A DNA stretch of 64,000 nt from Steromphala cineraria (taxonomy: Eukaryota; Mollusca; Gastropoda; Trochida; Trochidae), in the NCBI GenBank assembly GCA_916613615.1, contig OU744725.1, positions 62,814,575-62,878,574 of the forward strand, given 5' to 3'. The notes under the pieces are model-generated. The model searched no databases and was not told where the DNA came from. It saw nothing but the letters and a program-made list of their open reading frames with translations. Within the stretch, counting starts at the first letter, position 1; each line of letters opens with the position of its first letter. The position numbers were made by a program, and so were the translations under genes. Below are positions 47,832 to 57,184 of this stretch, piece after piece.

Positions 47832-48565
47832 ATTACCTACAAGGGCAGTCATATCAGGGTTCATATTTTTTATATGAAGCCCTAGGGCAAGTTACCCTTT
47901 TTCATAGAAGCGTCATGTTATAAACAAAGCTTTGACGTCATGGTTTGCCTTTGACATTGTACGTGTTCAATGAGGGCAAGCAGCTAATCCATCTTTGCTG
48001 GGAGGTGTATTTTGAGTGTACTTTCTTTCATTTTGCAATAACAGTAAAAAACAGAATATGATATAATTGTGCTCATGACATACTACTTTTAAAACATCGT
48101 AAGTAAATCCCTTGCTGTAGCTAGGTAAATACTAATATTTTGGCACTCATGTCATAAACATGATATCATGGACACTTATATGATATCCTCTATTTATTAC
48201 CTACGAGGGCACTCATATCGAGGTTCATATTTTTCATATGTTGCCCTAGGGCAAAATATCACTTTTTCATTGTGACGTCACGTCATAAACAATACTTTGA
48301 CGTCACGGTTCAGCTATGACGTCACAATCTATACGGGTCGGCGGCGGCTAGTCCGCCTATGCAGAGAAGTAGGTTTTAAGTATTTTCTTCAATTTTGGGA
48401 GTACGGTAATAAACAGAATATTATATTCGTGCCCATGACATACTATGTTTACAACACTCGTGCCCAAATATCAGTATATCCCTCGCTCTCGCTCGGGCAA
48501 TACTAATATTTAGCCACTCGTGTCGTAAACATAGTATGTCATAGACACTCATATAATATCCTCTA
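47832..48565. mobile_element. Head-to-tail dimer of a ~364-bp foldback element
   Basis: Two units start ATTACCTACRAGGGCA at 47832 and 48196. Each contains GGTTCATATTTT-ATATG, GCCCTAGGGCAA, several TGACGTCA words, then a terminal inverted-repeat hairpin (about 48050-48190 and 48415-48565) with GTAAACATAGTATGTCAT arms. The second hairpin's loop is CTCGCTCTCGCTCGGGC, the reverse complement of a GAGCGAGAGCGAG word; the first has a decayed version. The second unit is better preserved. No frames of note. Confidence 0.75.
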
Positions 48566-48649
48566 TATATGCCACTTTTCTGACTGATATCGAGATGTAT
48601 GAAATCTATGTGCAATATAAAGTTAACAGAACCTCACAACAGCTCCCTT

Positions 48650-48851
48650 TGAATATGGTCATTGCTGCCAATTAGGATTTGGTATTTCTGTTCCTAAAAG
48701 TGGTCTACCTGAGAGACGTTAATGTCATGAACATTTATTGCAATCAATCCAGATTTGGTATATCTAATCCGTAAAGTGTTCTTATTGTATCAGAGATTAA
48801 TATGATGAATCTTAATAAAAGCAATCATGATTTGGTATTTCTATTCCTTAA
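48650..48851. repeat. 75-bp tandem array, left part
   Basis: About 2.7 diverged units containing GATTTGGTATTTCTATTCC and ATGATGAATCTTAATAAAAG. The array resumes at 50193 after an insertion, and the unit itself contains CCTTAAAGTGTTCTTA, the target of that insertion. Confidence 0.85.
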
Positions 48852-50196
48852 AGAGGTTATGCAATGTACTTTTTCTAAGAATGATAGATCAATATCTCCA
48901 GTACTATTATCTATGAGAATGCAATGAGCATATAATTGAGACAATACACACATAAATTAGACATTTAATTAGCATTTTATACCCGGTTTTTAGAATGCCG
49001 CCGAAATCAACAGGTGAACGCTTTGAAAACTCATTAGAGCGTGACGCCCCGCCCACCGGGCCTGTCTCCATTTGCGTATCTACCATAAAGTCTGGAGACA
49101 AACCTCCTTCAAACCAAACAATTTATGTGTTTGTTTAATAAAAAGGCAAGAAGCTAGTACGATAATATCTAAGAAAATACTCTGTACTATTTTTGTTGAC
49201 GGAACCGCTTTGATGGATGTGACTGTACCAATATTCGGAATGTTATATGCAAAACAGTGTGATCCCAAATATAACATTGTTTCATTTTCGATACGAATTG
49301 AAACCTTATATATCTTGAATAGATCAACCACTGTTAAATAATGTTTTATTATTTTATTATTGATATGTGTTGTAAAAATACGGACATTGATCATAATTAC
49401 TAAAGATAATCAATCCACTGTGCCGCCTATCTTTTCATGAGAGAAAAATATCATAATAAATAATATGAAACCGTTCACACTTTTCCTTTGTTTCAAACCA
49501 TCATGGTAAAATTATTCACCGTCTATTGGCCTCTTTAAAATATATCTTTATAGTGCAATAAACTCACACAAAATTAACATTGTAGGTATTCGATTGTAGA
49601 AAGTAGTCGGTTTGTTCATTGAAAACATAAACGATTTGTTATTTGTCACCGTCGGAAATAATAGTCAGTGTATGTTATGTAAGATTCAGCAAACAACAGA
49701 CAATCAGATTATCACTCTAACGGACATGTTAGCCATAACGGCGCCAATTTAACAAGGCAGTCACCTTTTTGCGTCATTTGATAGGGTTTTGAAATAGACG
49801 ATATAAACATGTTTATACAATAATCATTGGCTTGATTACATCGTTATTGAGTCGTTGGATTTCTAAGCTTTCGTTATATAAAAAAATTGAGCGTTTTTTT
49901 GTGAATATTTGTATGTTAAACAAACAATTAAAAAGGTGTCATTTCCCGTTGAAAAATTATCATTAGGTGAAACTATACTTGCCTACTGCTACGTCACAGT
50001 AGGTAGACACGCTCGGGCCACGCTTCAGTGACCACAGATTCTGTTCGCCGGGGCTAATTAGGCAGTGTATTTTAAAAGCAGTATTTAGGCAGGTTGCCGT
50101 CCGATTTCGAAAATTCAAAGTTGACTCTCATTCAAATTGCAAGCAGCTTTTTATCAATCCCGAAAGTGGCCATAGACCATTTCAGTCCCCCTTTAA
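48848..50196. mobile_element. 1341-bp TTAA-flanked insertion splitting the 75-bp array
   Basis: Intact array units read ATTCC-TTAA-AGTGTTC. Here the left array part ends ATTCC-TTAA (48848-48851), then 1341 foreign bases follow, and the array resumes TTAA-AGTGTTC (50193-50196). The TTAA is therefore a 4-bp target duplication and the boundaries are exact. The termini start AGAGG (left) and AGGGG (right, reverse complement), a weak inverted repeat. Overlapping frames of 89 and 104 codons lie on opposite strands at 49072-49394; neither looks like a transposase, so this is probably a non-autonomous piggyBac- or Kolobok-type element. Confidence 0.8.
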
Positions 50197-50665
50197 AGTG
50201 TTCTTAATGCATCAGAGGTTAATATGATGAATCTTAATAAAAGCAATCAGGACTTGGTATTTCTATTCCTTAAAGTGTTCTTAATGCACCAGAGTTTAAT
50301 ATGATGAATCTTAATAAAAGCAATCAGGACTTGGTATTTCTATTCCTTAAAGTGTTCTTAATGCACCAGAGGTTAATATGATGAATCTTAATAAAAGCAA
50401 TCATGATTTGGTATTTCTATTCCTTAAAGTGTTCTTAATGCATCAGAGGTTAATATGATGAATCTTAAGAAAAGCAATCATGATTTGGTATTTCTTTTCC
50501 TAAAAGTGTTCTTAATTCTGAGGTTAATATGATGAATCTTAATAAAAGCAATCCAGATTTGGTATATCTATCCCCTAAAGTGCATGTTCTTATTGTATCA
50601 GAGATTAATGTGATGAACCTTTATGAAAGCAATCAGGACTTGGTATTTCTATATTCCTAAAAGTG
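50193..50665. repeat. 75-bp tandem array, right part, about 6 units
   Basis: ATGATGAATCTTAATAAAAG recurs at 75-bp spacing from about 50226. The first units are nearly identical and the last ones diverge. Confidence 0.9.
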
Positions 50666-51298
50666 TTGTACTTGTACCAGAGGTTATAAGTTAAAAATCA
50701 CAAAGTGACCAATGACGAGAGAATGGGGGCACACACAAGGTGTCAACCATTTTAACTGACAGGTTACCAATCCGATGATAAGCTTCATTCATTGTTGTTG
50801 AACCCCGCTTAGCTTGAAAAAATTGTCATTGCATATACATGTATAGGACCATGTACCACAAGATAAATAAGGAAGTGATAATTATAGAGAATCAATGCAA
50901 TAAATTACAGGAAAAATGAGTTCCTGTGATATTTATACTATTCAGAAAATAAATCTTTATGAAGGATAAGCAGATGGCACAGAATTAATTGGTAAAATAA
51001 ACTTGGGCATCATATTGACATCAATCTTCATTTAGAAAGGTAATAAGGTCTACTCGTATATATATATATTGGTAATATATATATATGGAGTCAGGTTGAT
51101 TGTATATGATGAGGTTTTATATTGTTTCTGTACTTTTACAAATGATGCACATGTTTTTATATTATAATGGCAATGTACAGAAAGTGAGACTTGAATAAAC
51201 AAAATCTCTCTCTCTCTATATTGTTGAACATCAGTTTTCTTTTGGTATTTAACTGATATTCTTGGGTTAATTTTGCCTGCAGGTCAAGGATGTATAAG
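50666..51298. other. AT-rich stretch; (TA)n and (CT)n microsatellites
   Basis: No gene. (TA)n-like runs lie at 51057-51087 and a (TC)n run at 51207-51219. Confidence 0.5.
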
Positions 51299-51412
51299 GA
51301 TATTCCAGCATATTCAAGGTTATTTTATAATATTCTAAGATATTCCAGCATATTCAAGATTATTTTATAATATTCTAAGATATTCCAACATGTATTCAAG
51401 GTTATTTTTATT
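51299..51412. repeat. 40-bp tandem repeat, ~2.8 units
   Basis: GATATTCCAGCATATTCAAG followed by TTATTTTATAATATTCTAA repeats three times with few changes. Confidence 0.8.
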
Positions 51413-51642
51413 ATCAATTCCAATGTTTGGTATGTCTTTTCAATCAAAGATCAAAGAAAAATTCAATATAAGTTTAAATCTTTAACTTCATTTCATAAAT
51501 CACTGATATAAAATTAGGTATTTAGTTGATCTATGAATAAGAAATAAGAAATTTTTCAAATTTATCATCGAATAAAATGATAATTTTATTACAATTATGT
51601 TTTCCGTGTAGGAAAGAAGTGAAATTATTGGCGTAAATCTCC

Positions 51643-51815
51643 CCTCTGGGACGAAACGCAGCCCCTCTCTTCATTCTCCGAATGAGCCAGCAGAAGTCTA
51701 AATAAAAATAAAAAGAAATAACCTAAGTCATATTCACCATTAGTGGTATGCAGCTCCTCTCTTCACTCCTGGAGTTGTCTCCCTTTGACTGCCTATGTGG
51801 CAGCCTCATATTCTC
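51643..51815 (+). repeat. DIRS left inverted terminal repeat
   Basis: 173 bp beginning CCTCTGGGACGAAACGCAGC are the reverse complement of 57960-58132, with no difference that I could find. Outside it the left end has a unique 20-bp extension (51623-51642). It probably contains the promoter, since transcription must start upstream of ORF1 at 52047. The leader between the repeat and ORF1 is about 230 bp. Confidence 0.95.
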
Positions 51816-52046
51816 TTCTGCTAGCTCTAGAGATGGAAGCCATTCAGAAGTCTGGATTATTTTCTTCAATACTTCTTCATGTGCTGTGTTTTCTTGGACT
51901 ATATGGTATGTGATATCGACATTGGGTCTTAACAGACAACCGCATTCGTTTTTTGTGTCTTTGAACTGTGTTTTTTGTGACTTGTGAAATTTCTTTCTGT
52001 GACTGTCAACGTGTTTTCCGCGAAGTACTGTCTTGTGTGTTTCGTA

Positions 52047-54155
52047 ATGGCTACCCAACGTAAATGTGTGTCTTGTCAACGTTTCATGTCGGATCGCGAT
52101 CCTCATTCCCTTTGTGTTCTGTGTGATAAGAATCCTATTTGTTTCCCTGATGCGCGTTGCCTTATGTGTAGTGACTTAGACAAAGATACGTGGGCTAAAC
52201 TCTGCGAGTTACGTGCTAAGAAAGCTAAATCTTCCTCCATTGCTCCTCATACTCCTCCCCCTGCTATGGACGGTCATGATTCGGATTCTCCTATCCCCCC
52301 TTCGGGAACTGTAGCAAAACCCACGGCTAATCCTAACGATTTAACGGCTTTTCTTAATTCCTTTAAACAAGAAATGTTCTCCTCATTCCAAAGCAATTTT
52401 CAAGAAATGGAACGGAAAAATGATGAGAAGATCGCCTCCTTGAAAAAGTCTCTTTCTAAATCCCTTTCGAGTAGCCTGGCTAAGGGTGGGTCTTCACGTA
52501 AGATTCCTCCTAGTTCTGAATCGTCCCGTGGTGACAAGCTTAAGCCGTCTAAACGGGCCGCCGACCCTAAGGACACGGTAGTTAAGGCGGGTGATACTTC
52601 CAAACGGCAGTGTTTACCGGGCTCGGGCCTGCCTAAGGATGGTCAGGTTGACCAGGTGAAAAAGACCTTAGTCCGTTCTGACGACTATTCTGTCCCAGAT
52701 TCGGGCGGGTCACACGTAGTGGACGCCGTTAACCTGTCCGTACCCTGCTCTGGGACGGCTCGGGGCGGGTCTCGCGTGCAGGGTGATAAGCCCGTCAACG
52801 GCTCTAATGCCACAGCTACTGGCCCAGTCCAGGATGCTATTGACACGGTTAGCACGCGTGATCCGTGCCTTGGCTCACGGATGCAGCAAGTCTCCACGGA
52901 CGGCACGGGCCTCTCGGGGTCAGTAGGTCACGGCTCGGGTGACACTGTAAACAAACAGGAGCCGCTTGATTTCGTCAACGTGTCTAATCCGCCGTTCCTC
53001 CCGATCTTGACGGACTTAGAAGCTGAAGATAAACAGCCCGTTGACGTTAAACTCCACTCTCATGAAGGATTAGCAATCATTCCCGCGGTTGATTCTTCGG
53101 ACATTCCGGACTTAGTCCCGAACTGGACTTTTGTTGAAAAGATTGACTTTTTACACAAGCTCAAGCCTTGTACTCAGCCGTCCTCGCTTGATGAAATTTT
53201 GGAACAGCCCTTACCTGAGGAGCTCGGTTCTACTGGTATACTCCCCCCTAAGCGGGCACCCAAGCGTTCTTTACCCCACTCGACAGTGGTCAAGAATGGT
53301 CTCGACATTGTGAATGCTAACCTCGCCAAGGCCAAGGATGCTTCCTCCTTATCTAAGCTCCCCCTTAAGAACTCCTACGTTATTCACGATCGGGTTTTAC
53401 CGGCTGCCGCTCCGGATGTTGACAGAGATTTTGCTCGTCTTAATGCCAAACCTCTTCCACGATTTCAAGGAGATAAACTGTCTGTTCCCCGTAAGGACTT
53501 GAAGGACTTGGACGCCGCTGCTAGGAACTCTGTCGATATTCTGTCCTACATTAACTGGTTTGCGGCTGGTGTCAGACAACTTCTTCCGCCTACTTTCCAC
53601 AGTTATAAAGGGATCAAGCCCCAGACACTCACTGTCATGAGCGCAGAGGAGGTTGCCCTCGCCCACTCCTTTTTGGACGTTATCTACCAGGCCGCGGGGG
53701 ACGCCACCCAAGCTCAAGTTGCCTCCCTGGCTCGTATAACTGCCCTTGAAAGATCACAACTGTTAGGATCCGTTAGGAATTTGCCTGTCGACACGAAGGA
53801 GGATCTTTTCCAACAGCCGTTGAACTCCGACTCTATTTTCAACGGACAGTGCGCACAGGCAATCGCTTCTCAGGAGGCTCAGACTAACAGACATCTCAAT
53901 CAGCAACTCGCCTCAGCTCTGCTAGCTCAGACCAGAAACCAACGTGGTTCCTTCCGAGGTCGTCGTGGACAGCCCAACTCTACACCCCGACCCCCCCTCC
54001 ATCGTTCTGCTTTCGACCGAGCTAGTAAGCCCTTTGAGCGTTCTCGACCCCCTCCTACTCAACCTCAGACCCCCAAGGAGAGTCAAGGTCCTCCTCCCAG
54101 GTACAGTTTTCGTGGCAGAGGAAACAGAGAAGCCAAGAATACCTTCCGTCGCTGA
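52047..54155 (+). CDS. DIRS ORF1, Gag-like protein
   Basis: This 702-residue protein is expected to bind and package the element RNA. The start at 52047 is preferred over the in-frame ATG at 51984, because the cysteine motif begins six residues after it; the extra 21 residues of the longer form look like leader translation. Near the N-terminus is a Cys/His cluster (C7-x2-C10, H20, C23-x2-C26, C32, C38-x2-C41), typical of DIRS Gag. A lysine- and serine-rich helical stretch follows at about residues 85-150, then a long low-complexity acidic/glycine region. A conserved-looking helical domain lies at about 530-640, and an Arg/Gly/Pro-rich tail with FRGRR and FRGRG motifs suits RNA binding. The frame is intact. 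It overlaps the open frame upstream of the polymerase. Confidence 0.85.
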   Translation: MATQRKCVSCQRFMSDRDPHSLCVLCDKNPICFPDARCLMCSDLDKDTWAKLCELRAKKAKSSSIAPHTPPPAMDGHDSDSPIPPSGTVAKPTANPNDLTAFLNSFKQEMFSSFQSNFQEMERKNDEKIASLKKSLSKSLSSSLAKGGSSRKIPPSSESSRGDKLKPSKRAADPKDTVVKAGDTSKRQCLPGSGLPKDGQVDQVKKTLVRSDDYSVPDSGGSHVVDAVNLSVPCSGTARGGSRVQGDKPVNGSNATATGPVQDAIDTVSTRDPCLGSRMQQVSTDGTGLSGSVGHGSGDTVNKQEPLDFVNVSNPPFLPILTDLEAEDKQPVDVKLHSHEGLAIIPAVDSSDIPDLVPNWTFVEKIDFLHKLKPCTQPSSLDEILEQPLPEELGSTGILPPKRAPKRSLPHSTVVKNGLDIVNANLAKAKDASSLSKLPLKNSYVIHDRVLPAAAPDVDRDFARLNAKPLPRFQGDKLSVPRKDLKDLDAAARNSVDILSYINWFAAGVRQLLPPTFHSYKGIKPQTLTVMSAEEVALAHSFLDVIYQAAGDATQAQVASLARITALERSQLLGSVRNLPVDTKEDLFQQPLNSDSIFNGQCAQAIASQEAQTNRHLNQQLASALLAQTRNQRGSFRGRRGQPNSTPRPPLHRSAFDRASKPFERSRPPPTQPQTPKESQGPPPRYSFRGRGNREAKNTFRR

Positions 54156-54201
54156 CTCTTTCCCGGTCGGTCTTCCAAGCCTACACCCTTTCGATCTTGC
54201 T

Positions 54202-54570
54202 ATGCCCATGGACTCCTCTCTAGATTTCGATTTTGTGACGCCAGTCGATTCCTACCCAGTGGGGGGTCGTCTGCAACGATTCGCACGGAACTGGCAACTC
54301 ATCACCCCGGATCTTTGGATCAACTCTGTGATTTCCGACGGGTACCAGCTCCAATTCCAGACGCGCCCGCCCCTAGCGATTCATCCGATGGGAAGGAGAT
54401 TTTTCTTACAAGGACCGCGTCTGGACGCTGCTCTACTGGCAATAGAGCAGCTCCTGCTGAAGGAGGCAATTGTGGAACTCTCTCCTCTCGATTCGTCCCG
54501 AGGTTTTTACTCACCAGTGTTTCTGGTGCCGAAGCGCGATACGACAGAGATGCGCATGATAATAGATTCT
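54202..54570 (+). pseudogene. DIRS polymerase, N-terminal part of RT (separate frame)
   Basis: About 123 codons from the ATG at 54202 encode the start of a DIRS reverse transcriptase: GGRLQRFARNW, then a segment with FFLQGPRL, a helix ending LLLKEAIVEL, then FYSPVFLVPK and RMIID, the conserved RT motif 1-2 region. The frame is open further upstream, overlapping ORF1, so the true start is uncertain. After 54570 the homology continues only in the next frame (net +1), where a stop at 54563-54565 prevents an upstream extension. The gap between the conserved Asp and the following Leu-Asn is shorter than usual, so a small deletion is the likely cause. Programmed +1 shifting is the alternative; I see no classic slippery site. 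Confidence 0.75.
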
Positions 54571-54607
54571 CAACAAGGATTTCCTTCAGCTCCCTCCCAC
54601 CTTCACC

Positions 54608-57184
54608 ATGGAGTCGCTGAAGAACGTGAGGAAGCTCGTCCAACCCAACAGCAAATTCATCAGCATGGACCTGAAGGACGCATATTTGCATATACCCATC
54701 CACAAGCACTCACAAAAGTTCCTAAGGTTCGCCGTAAACGGAAGAAGATTCCAGTTCCAAGTTCTTCCGTTCGGAGTGTCAATCGCGCCTTGGTTATTCA
54801 CTATGGTCATGAAACCCATCCTACACTTTCTACACATGAGAGGGATTGCGATCCATGGGTACTTGGACGATTTTCTGGGAAGGCACATTTCTACAGTGAT
54901 GCTAATCAAACAGACCAAGTTCGCCATACATGTCTTTACTCATCTAGGATGGATAGTTCACCCGGAGAAGTCCGAACTAACCCCTACACCCAAGATCAAG
55001 TTCCTAGGTGCGATACTAGATGTGGAGAAGTGTTTTATTTTCCCCATACAGGATCGTTGGCTGACAACCCGCAAACTGATTCTCTCTCTTCTCGCCGTAC
55101 GAGTCACGACTCTCAGGAAGTGGATGTCCCTCCTAGGTTTTCTTACGTCGATACAGGCCTTTACGTACAGAGGTCGCCTCAACCTAAGGCATACTCAGGC
55201 GTGGATCAACGCGAACAGACACCAGGAATTGGATTCTCGCTTAGTGTGCCCTCCTCAAGTGTGTCGCGAACTGGACTGGTGGACGTGGGAGTCCAATGTG
55301 ATGACGGGAACGCGATTCACAAATCCTCCTCCGACTTTCACGATCTTCACGGACGCGTCAAGGGAAGGTTGGGGAGCCCATATGGATTCGCTGGAAGCGC
55401 AAGGAATATGGACAAAACAGGAAACGATGTTGCACATAAACTCTCTGGAGCTTCTTGCAGTCATCAAAGCTCTCAAGGTGTGGTGGAGGCTTCTTTATCA
55501 CGCAAGTTTGATGATAGCGACAGACAATGCGACAGTGGTGGCTTACATCAACAAGCAGGGCGGGACCAGGTCCCAGGAGCTTATGGACCTAACTCGACAG
55601 CTGTTCTCTCTAGCGGATCAGTGCAGAGCCAACCTCAGGGCCAGGCACATCCCAGGCAGGTTAAACGTGTTAGCGGACTCATTATCCAGAAGCAAACAGG
55701 TGATTCCGACGGAATGGACTCTTCACGAGGATGCATTCCAGTTGATAGTGAACAAGTGGGAGACCCCGTTTTTCGATCTTTTTGCTACAAGTCGAAACTA
55801 CCAGTTACCAAACTACGTCAGTCCTATTCCAGACCCAAACGCTTGGGCAGTGGACGCTCTCTCGATATCGTGGCAAGGGATGACAGCGTACGCCTTTCCT
55901 CCAGTAAAGATCATCCCAGATGTGTTAGCCAAAATCTCGACTCAGGACTGTCTCATTTTTCTGGTAGCGCCAGCGTGGCCCACGAGAACTTGGTTTCCGA
56001 ACCTACTGGATCTATTAACAGACTATCCTCTGAAACTGCCGTTGTGGGACAACCTGTTTCGCTCAACCCATTTCGCTCAAGACTCACGGAAATCTATCGG
56101 CACTGAATCTTCACGTGTGGAGGCTATCAAGGAATCGCTTTCATCTAAAGGTTTCGGACGAGATTCTTCGAGTGCTATCCTACAATCTGTCAGACCCTCC
56201 ACATCTAAATTATACGACGCCAAATGGAAGATTTTCTCCGGCTGGAGACAGCAAGTGGGACTGTTAGATTCAGCCATATCCATTCCCATGATTGCGGACT
56301 TCCTGTTGTTTTTAAGAGATGTTAAAAAACTTAAGCACGGTACCATCGAAGGATATAGATCGGCCATAGCTTCTGTTTGTGACTTACAAGGATTATCGGT
56401 GGGTACAGATCAATCTCTACACAGAATGTTAAGATCTTTTCAGATTAAGGATATGTCCACACCTTCGATTTTTCCCAAGTGGGACTTAAGGATCGTACTC
56501 CAATCACTGCTTAAAGCACCCTACGAACCTTTGAACTCTACCACACTAAAGTTTCTCTCTTTTAAGACTGCCTTTTTGCTAGCCTTTGCTTCTGCTGCCA
56601 GAGTATCGGAGTTGCACGCGATCGACAATTCCTCTATCAGGTTTTCAGACGGTTACAAGGAAGTCTCTTGCCGTGCGCTCCCGGAGTTTTTAGCCAAGAA
56701 CCAGTCAGCTTCTCTAGGACCGTTAGGTACTCGTGTGTACAAGATACCAGCTCTACCTTCATCTTCCTCTCGCTCAGACAAGGATAGACTACTTTGCCCA
56801 GTTAGGGCTCTTAGATGGTACCTCCAGAGAACTGCTTCGTTTCGGAGGAACAGAAGGAGATTGTTTCTTTCATGCAAGACAGCGGTGGATTCCGAGATCT
56901 CAAAGAATACCATTTCGTCTTGGTTAAGGAAGACCATCGTACTCGCTTATCAGTCAGTTGATCAGGATTCTGTCAATGTCAAGTTCTCGCCTCACGAGAT
57001 TAGAGCTCTCGCTTCTTCACTATCGGCGTGGAAATCTGTGTCTATCAAAGAACTTGTCTCAGCATGTCAGTGGAAAGGATCGAACACTTTCATTTCATCG
57101 TACCTTCGAGATATTGCTCAGTCTCTAGACGGAATTTGTGATCTGGGTCCGCTAGTAGCGGCTCAGCATGTTACCTCCGCCTAA
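54608..57184 (+). CDS. DIRS polymerase: RT core, RNase H, Dam-like, tyrosine recombinase
   Basis: 858 codons from the first ATG (homology begins about 13 codons earlier). Domains in order: RT palm with MDLKDAY (Asp21) and YLDD (85-88); RNase H with TDAS (Asp249), Glu281, TDN (Asp306) and LADSLSR (Asp357); a segment at about 388-460 with DLFATSRN and YAFPP that resembles phage Dam N6-adenine methyltransferases but has FPP in place of the catalytic [D/N]PPY; a tyrosine recombinase with core-binding region at about 505-620 and catalytic Arg665, Lys697 (likely), His796-x2-Arg799, Trp822 and Tyr832. The recombinase is fused in frame to RT/RNase H, whereas in Dictyostelium DIRS-1 it is a separate ORF. 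All visible catalytic residues are present. Only the RT N-terminus is out of frame. Confidence 0.92.
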   Translation: MESLKNVRKLVQPNSKFISMDLKDAYLHIPIHKHSQKFLRFAVNGRRFQFQVLPFGVSIAPWLFTMVMKPILHFLHMRGIAIHGYLDDFLGRHISTVMLIKQTKFAIHVFTHLGWIVHPEKSELTPTPKIKFLGAILDVEKCFIFPIQDRWLTTRKLILSLLAVRVTTLRKWMSLLGFLTSIQAFTYRGRLNLRHTQAWINANRHQELDSRLVCPPQVCRELDWWTWESNVMTGTRFTNPPPTFTIFTDASREGWGAHMDSLEAQGIWTKQETMLHINSLELLAVIKALKVWWRLLYHASLMIATDNATVVAYINKQGGTRSQELMDLTRQLFSLADQCRANLRARHIPGRLNVLADSLSRSKQVIPTEWTLHEDAFQLIVNKWETPFFDLFATSRNYQLPNYVSPIPDPNAWAVDALSISWQGMTAYAFPPVKIIPDVLAKISTQDCLIFLVAPAWPTRTWFPNLLDLLTDYPLKLPLWDNLFRSTHFAQDSRKSIGTESSRVEAIKESLSSKGFGRDSSSAILQSVRPSTSKLYDAKWKIFSGWRQQVGLLDSAISIPMIADFLLFLRDVKKLKHGTIEGYRSAIASVCDLQGLSVGTDQSLHRMLRSFQIKDMSTPSIFPKWDLRIVLQSLLKAPYEPLNSTTLKFLSFKTAFLLAFASAARVSELHAIDNSSIRFSDGYKEVSCRALPEFLAKNQSASLGPLGTRVYKIPALPSSSSRSDKDRLLCPVRALRWYLQRTASFRRNRRRLFLSCKTAVDSEISKNTISSWLRKTIVLAYQSVDQDSVNVKFSPHEIRALASSLSAWKSVSIKELVSACQWKGSNTFISSYLRDIAQSLDGICDLGPLVAAQHVTSA

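Noticed and set aside
53944..56106. 720-codon frame treated as one protein
   Set aside because: Only its part up to about 54570 has RT homology; beyond that it is the out-of-frame shadow of the polymerase frame.
53922..56937. Antisense frames across the DIRS element
   Set aside because: They mirror the GC-richer coding strand and show no independent motif.
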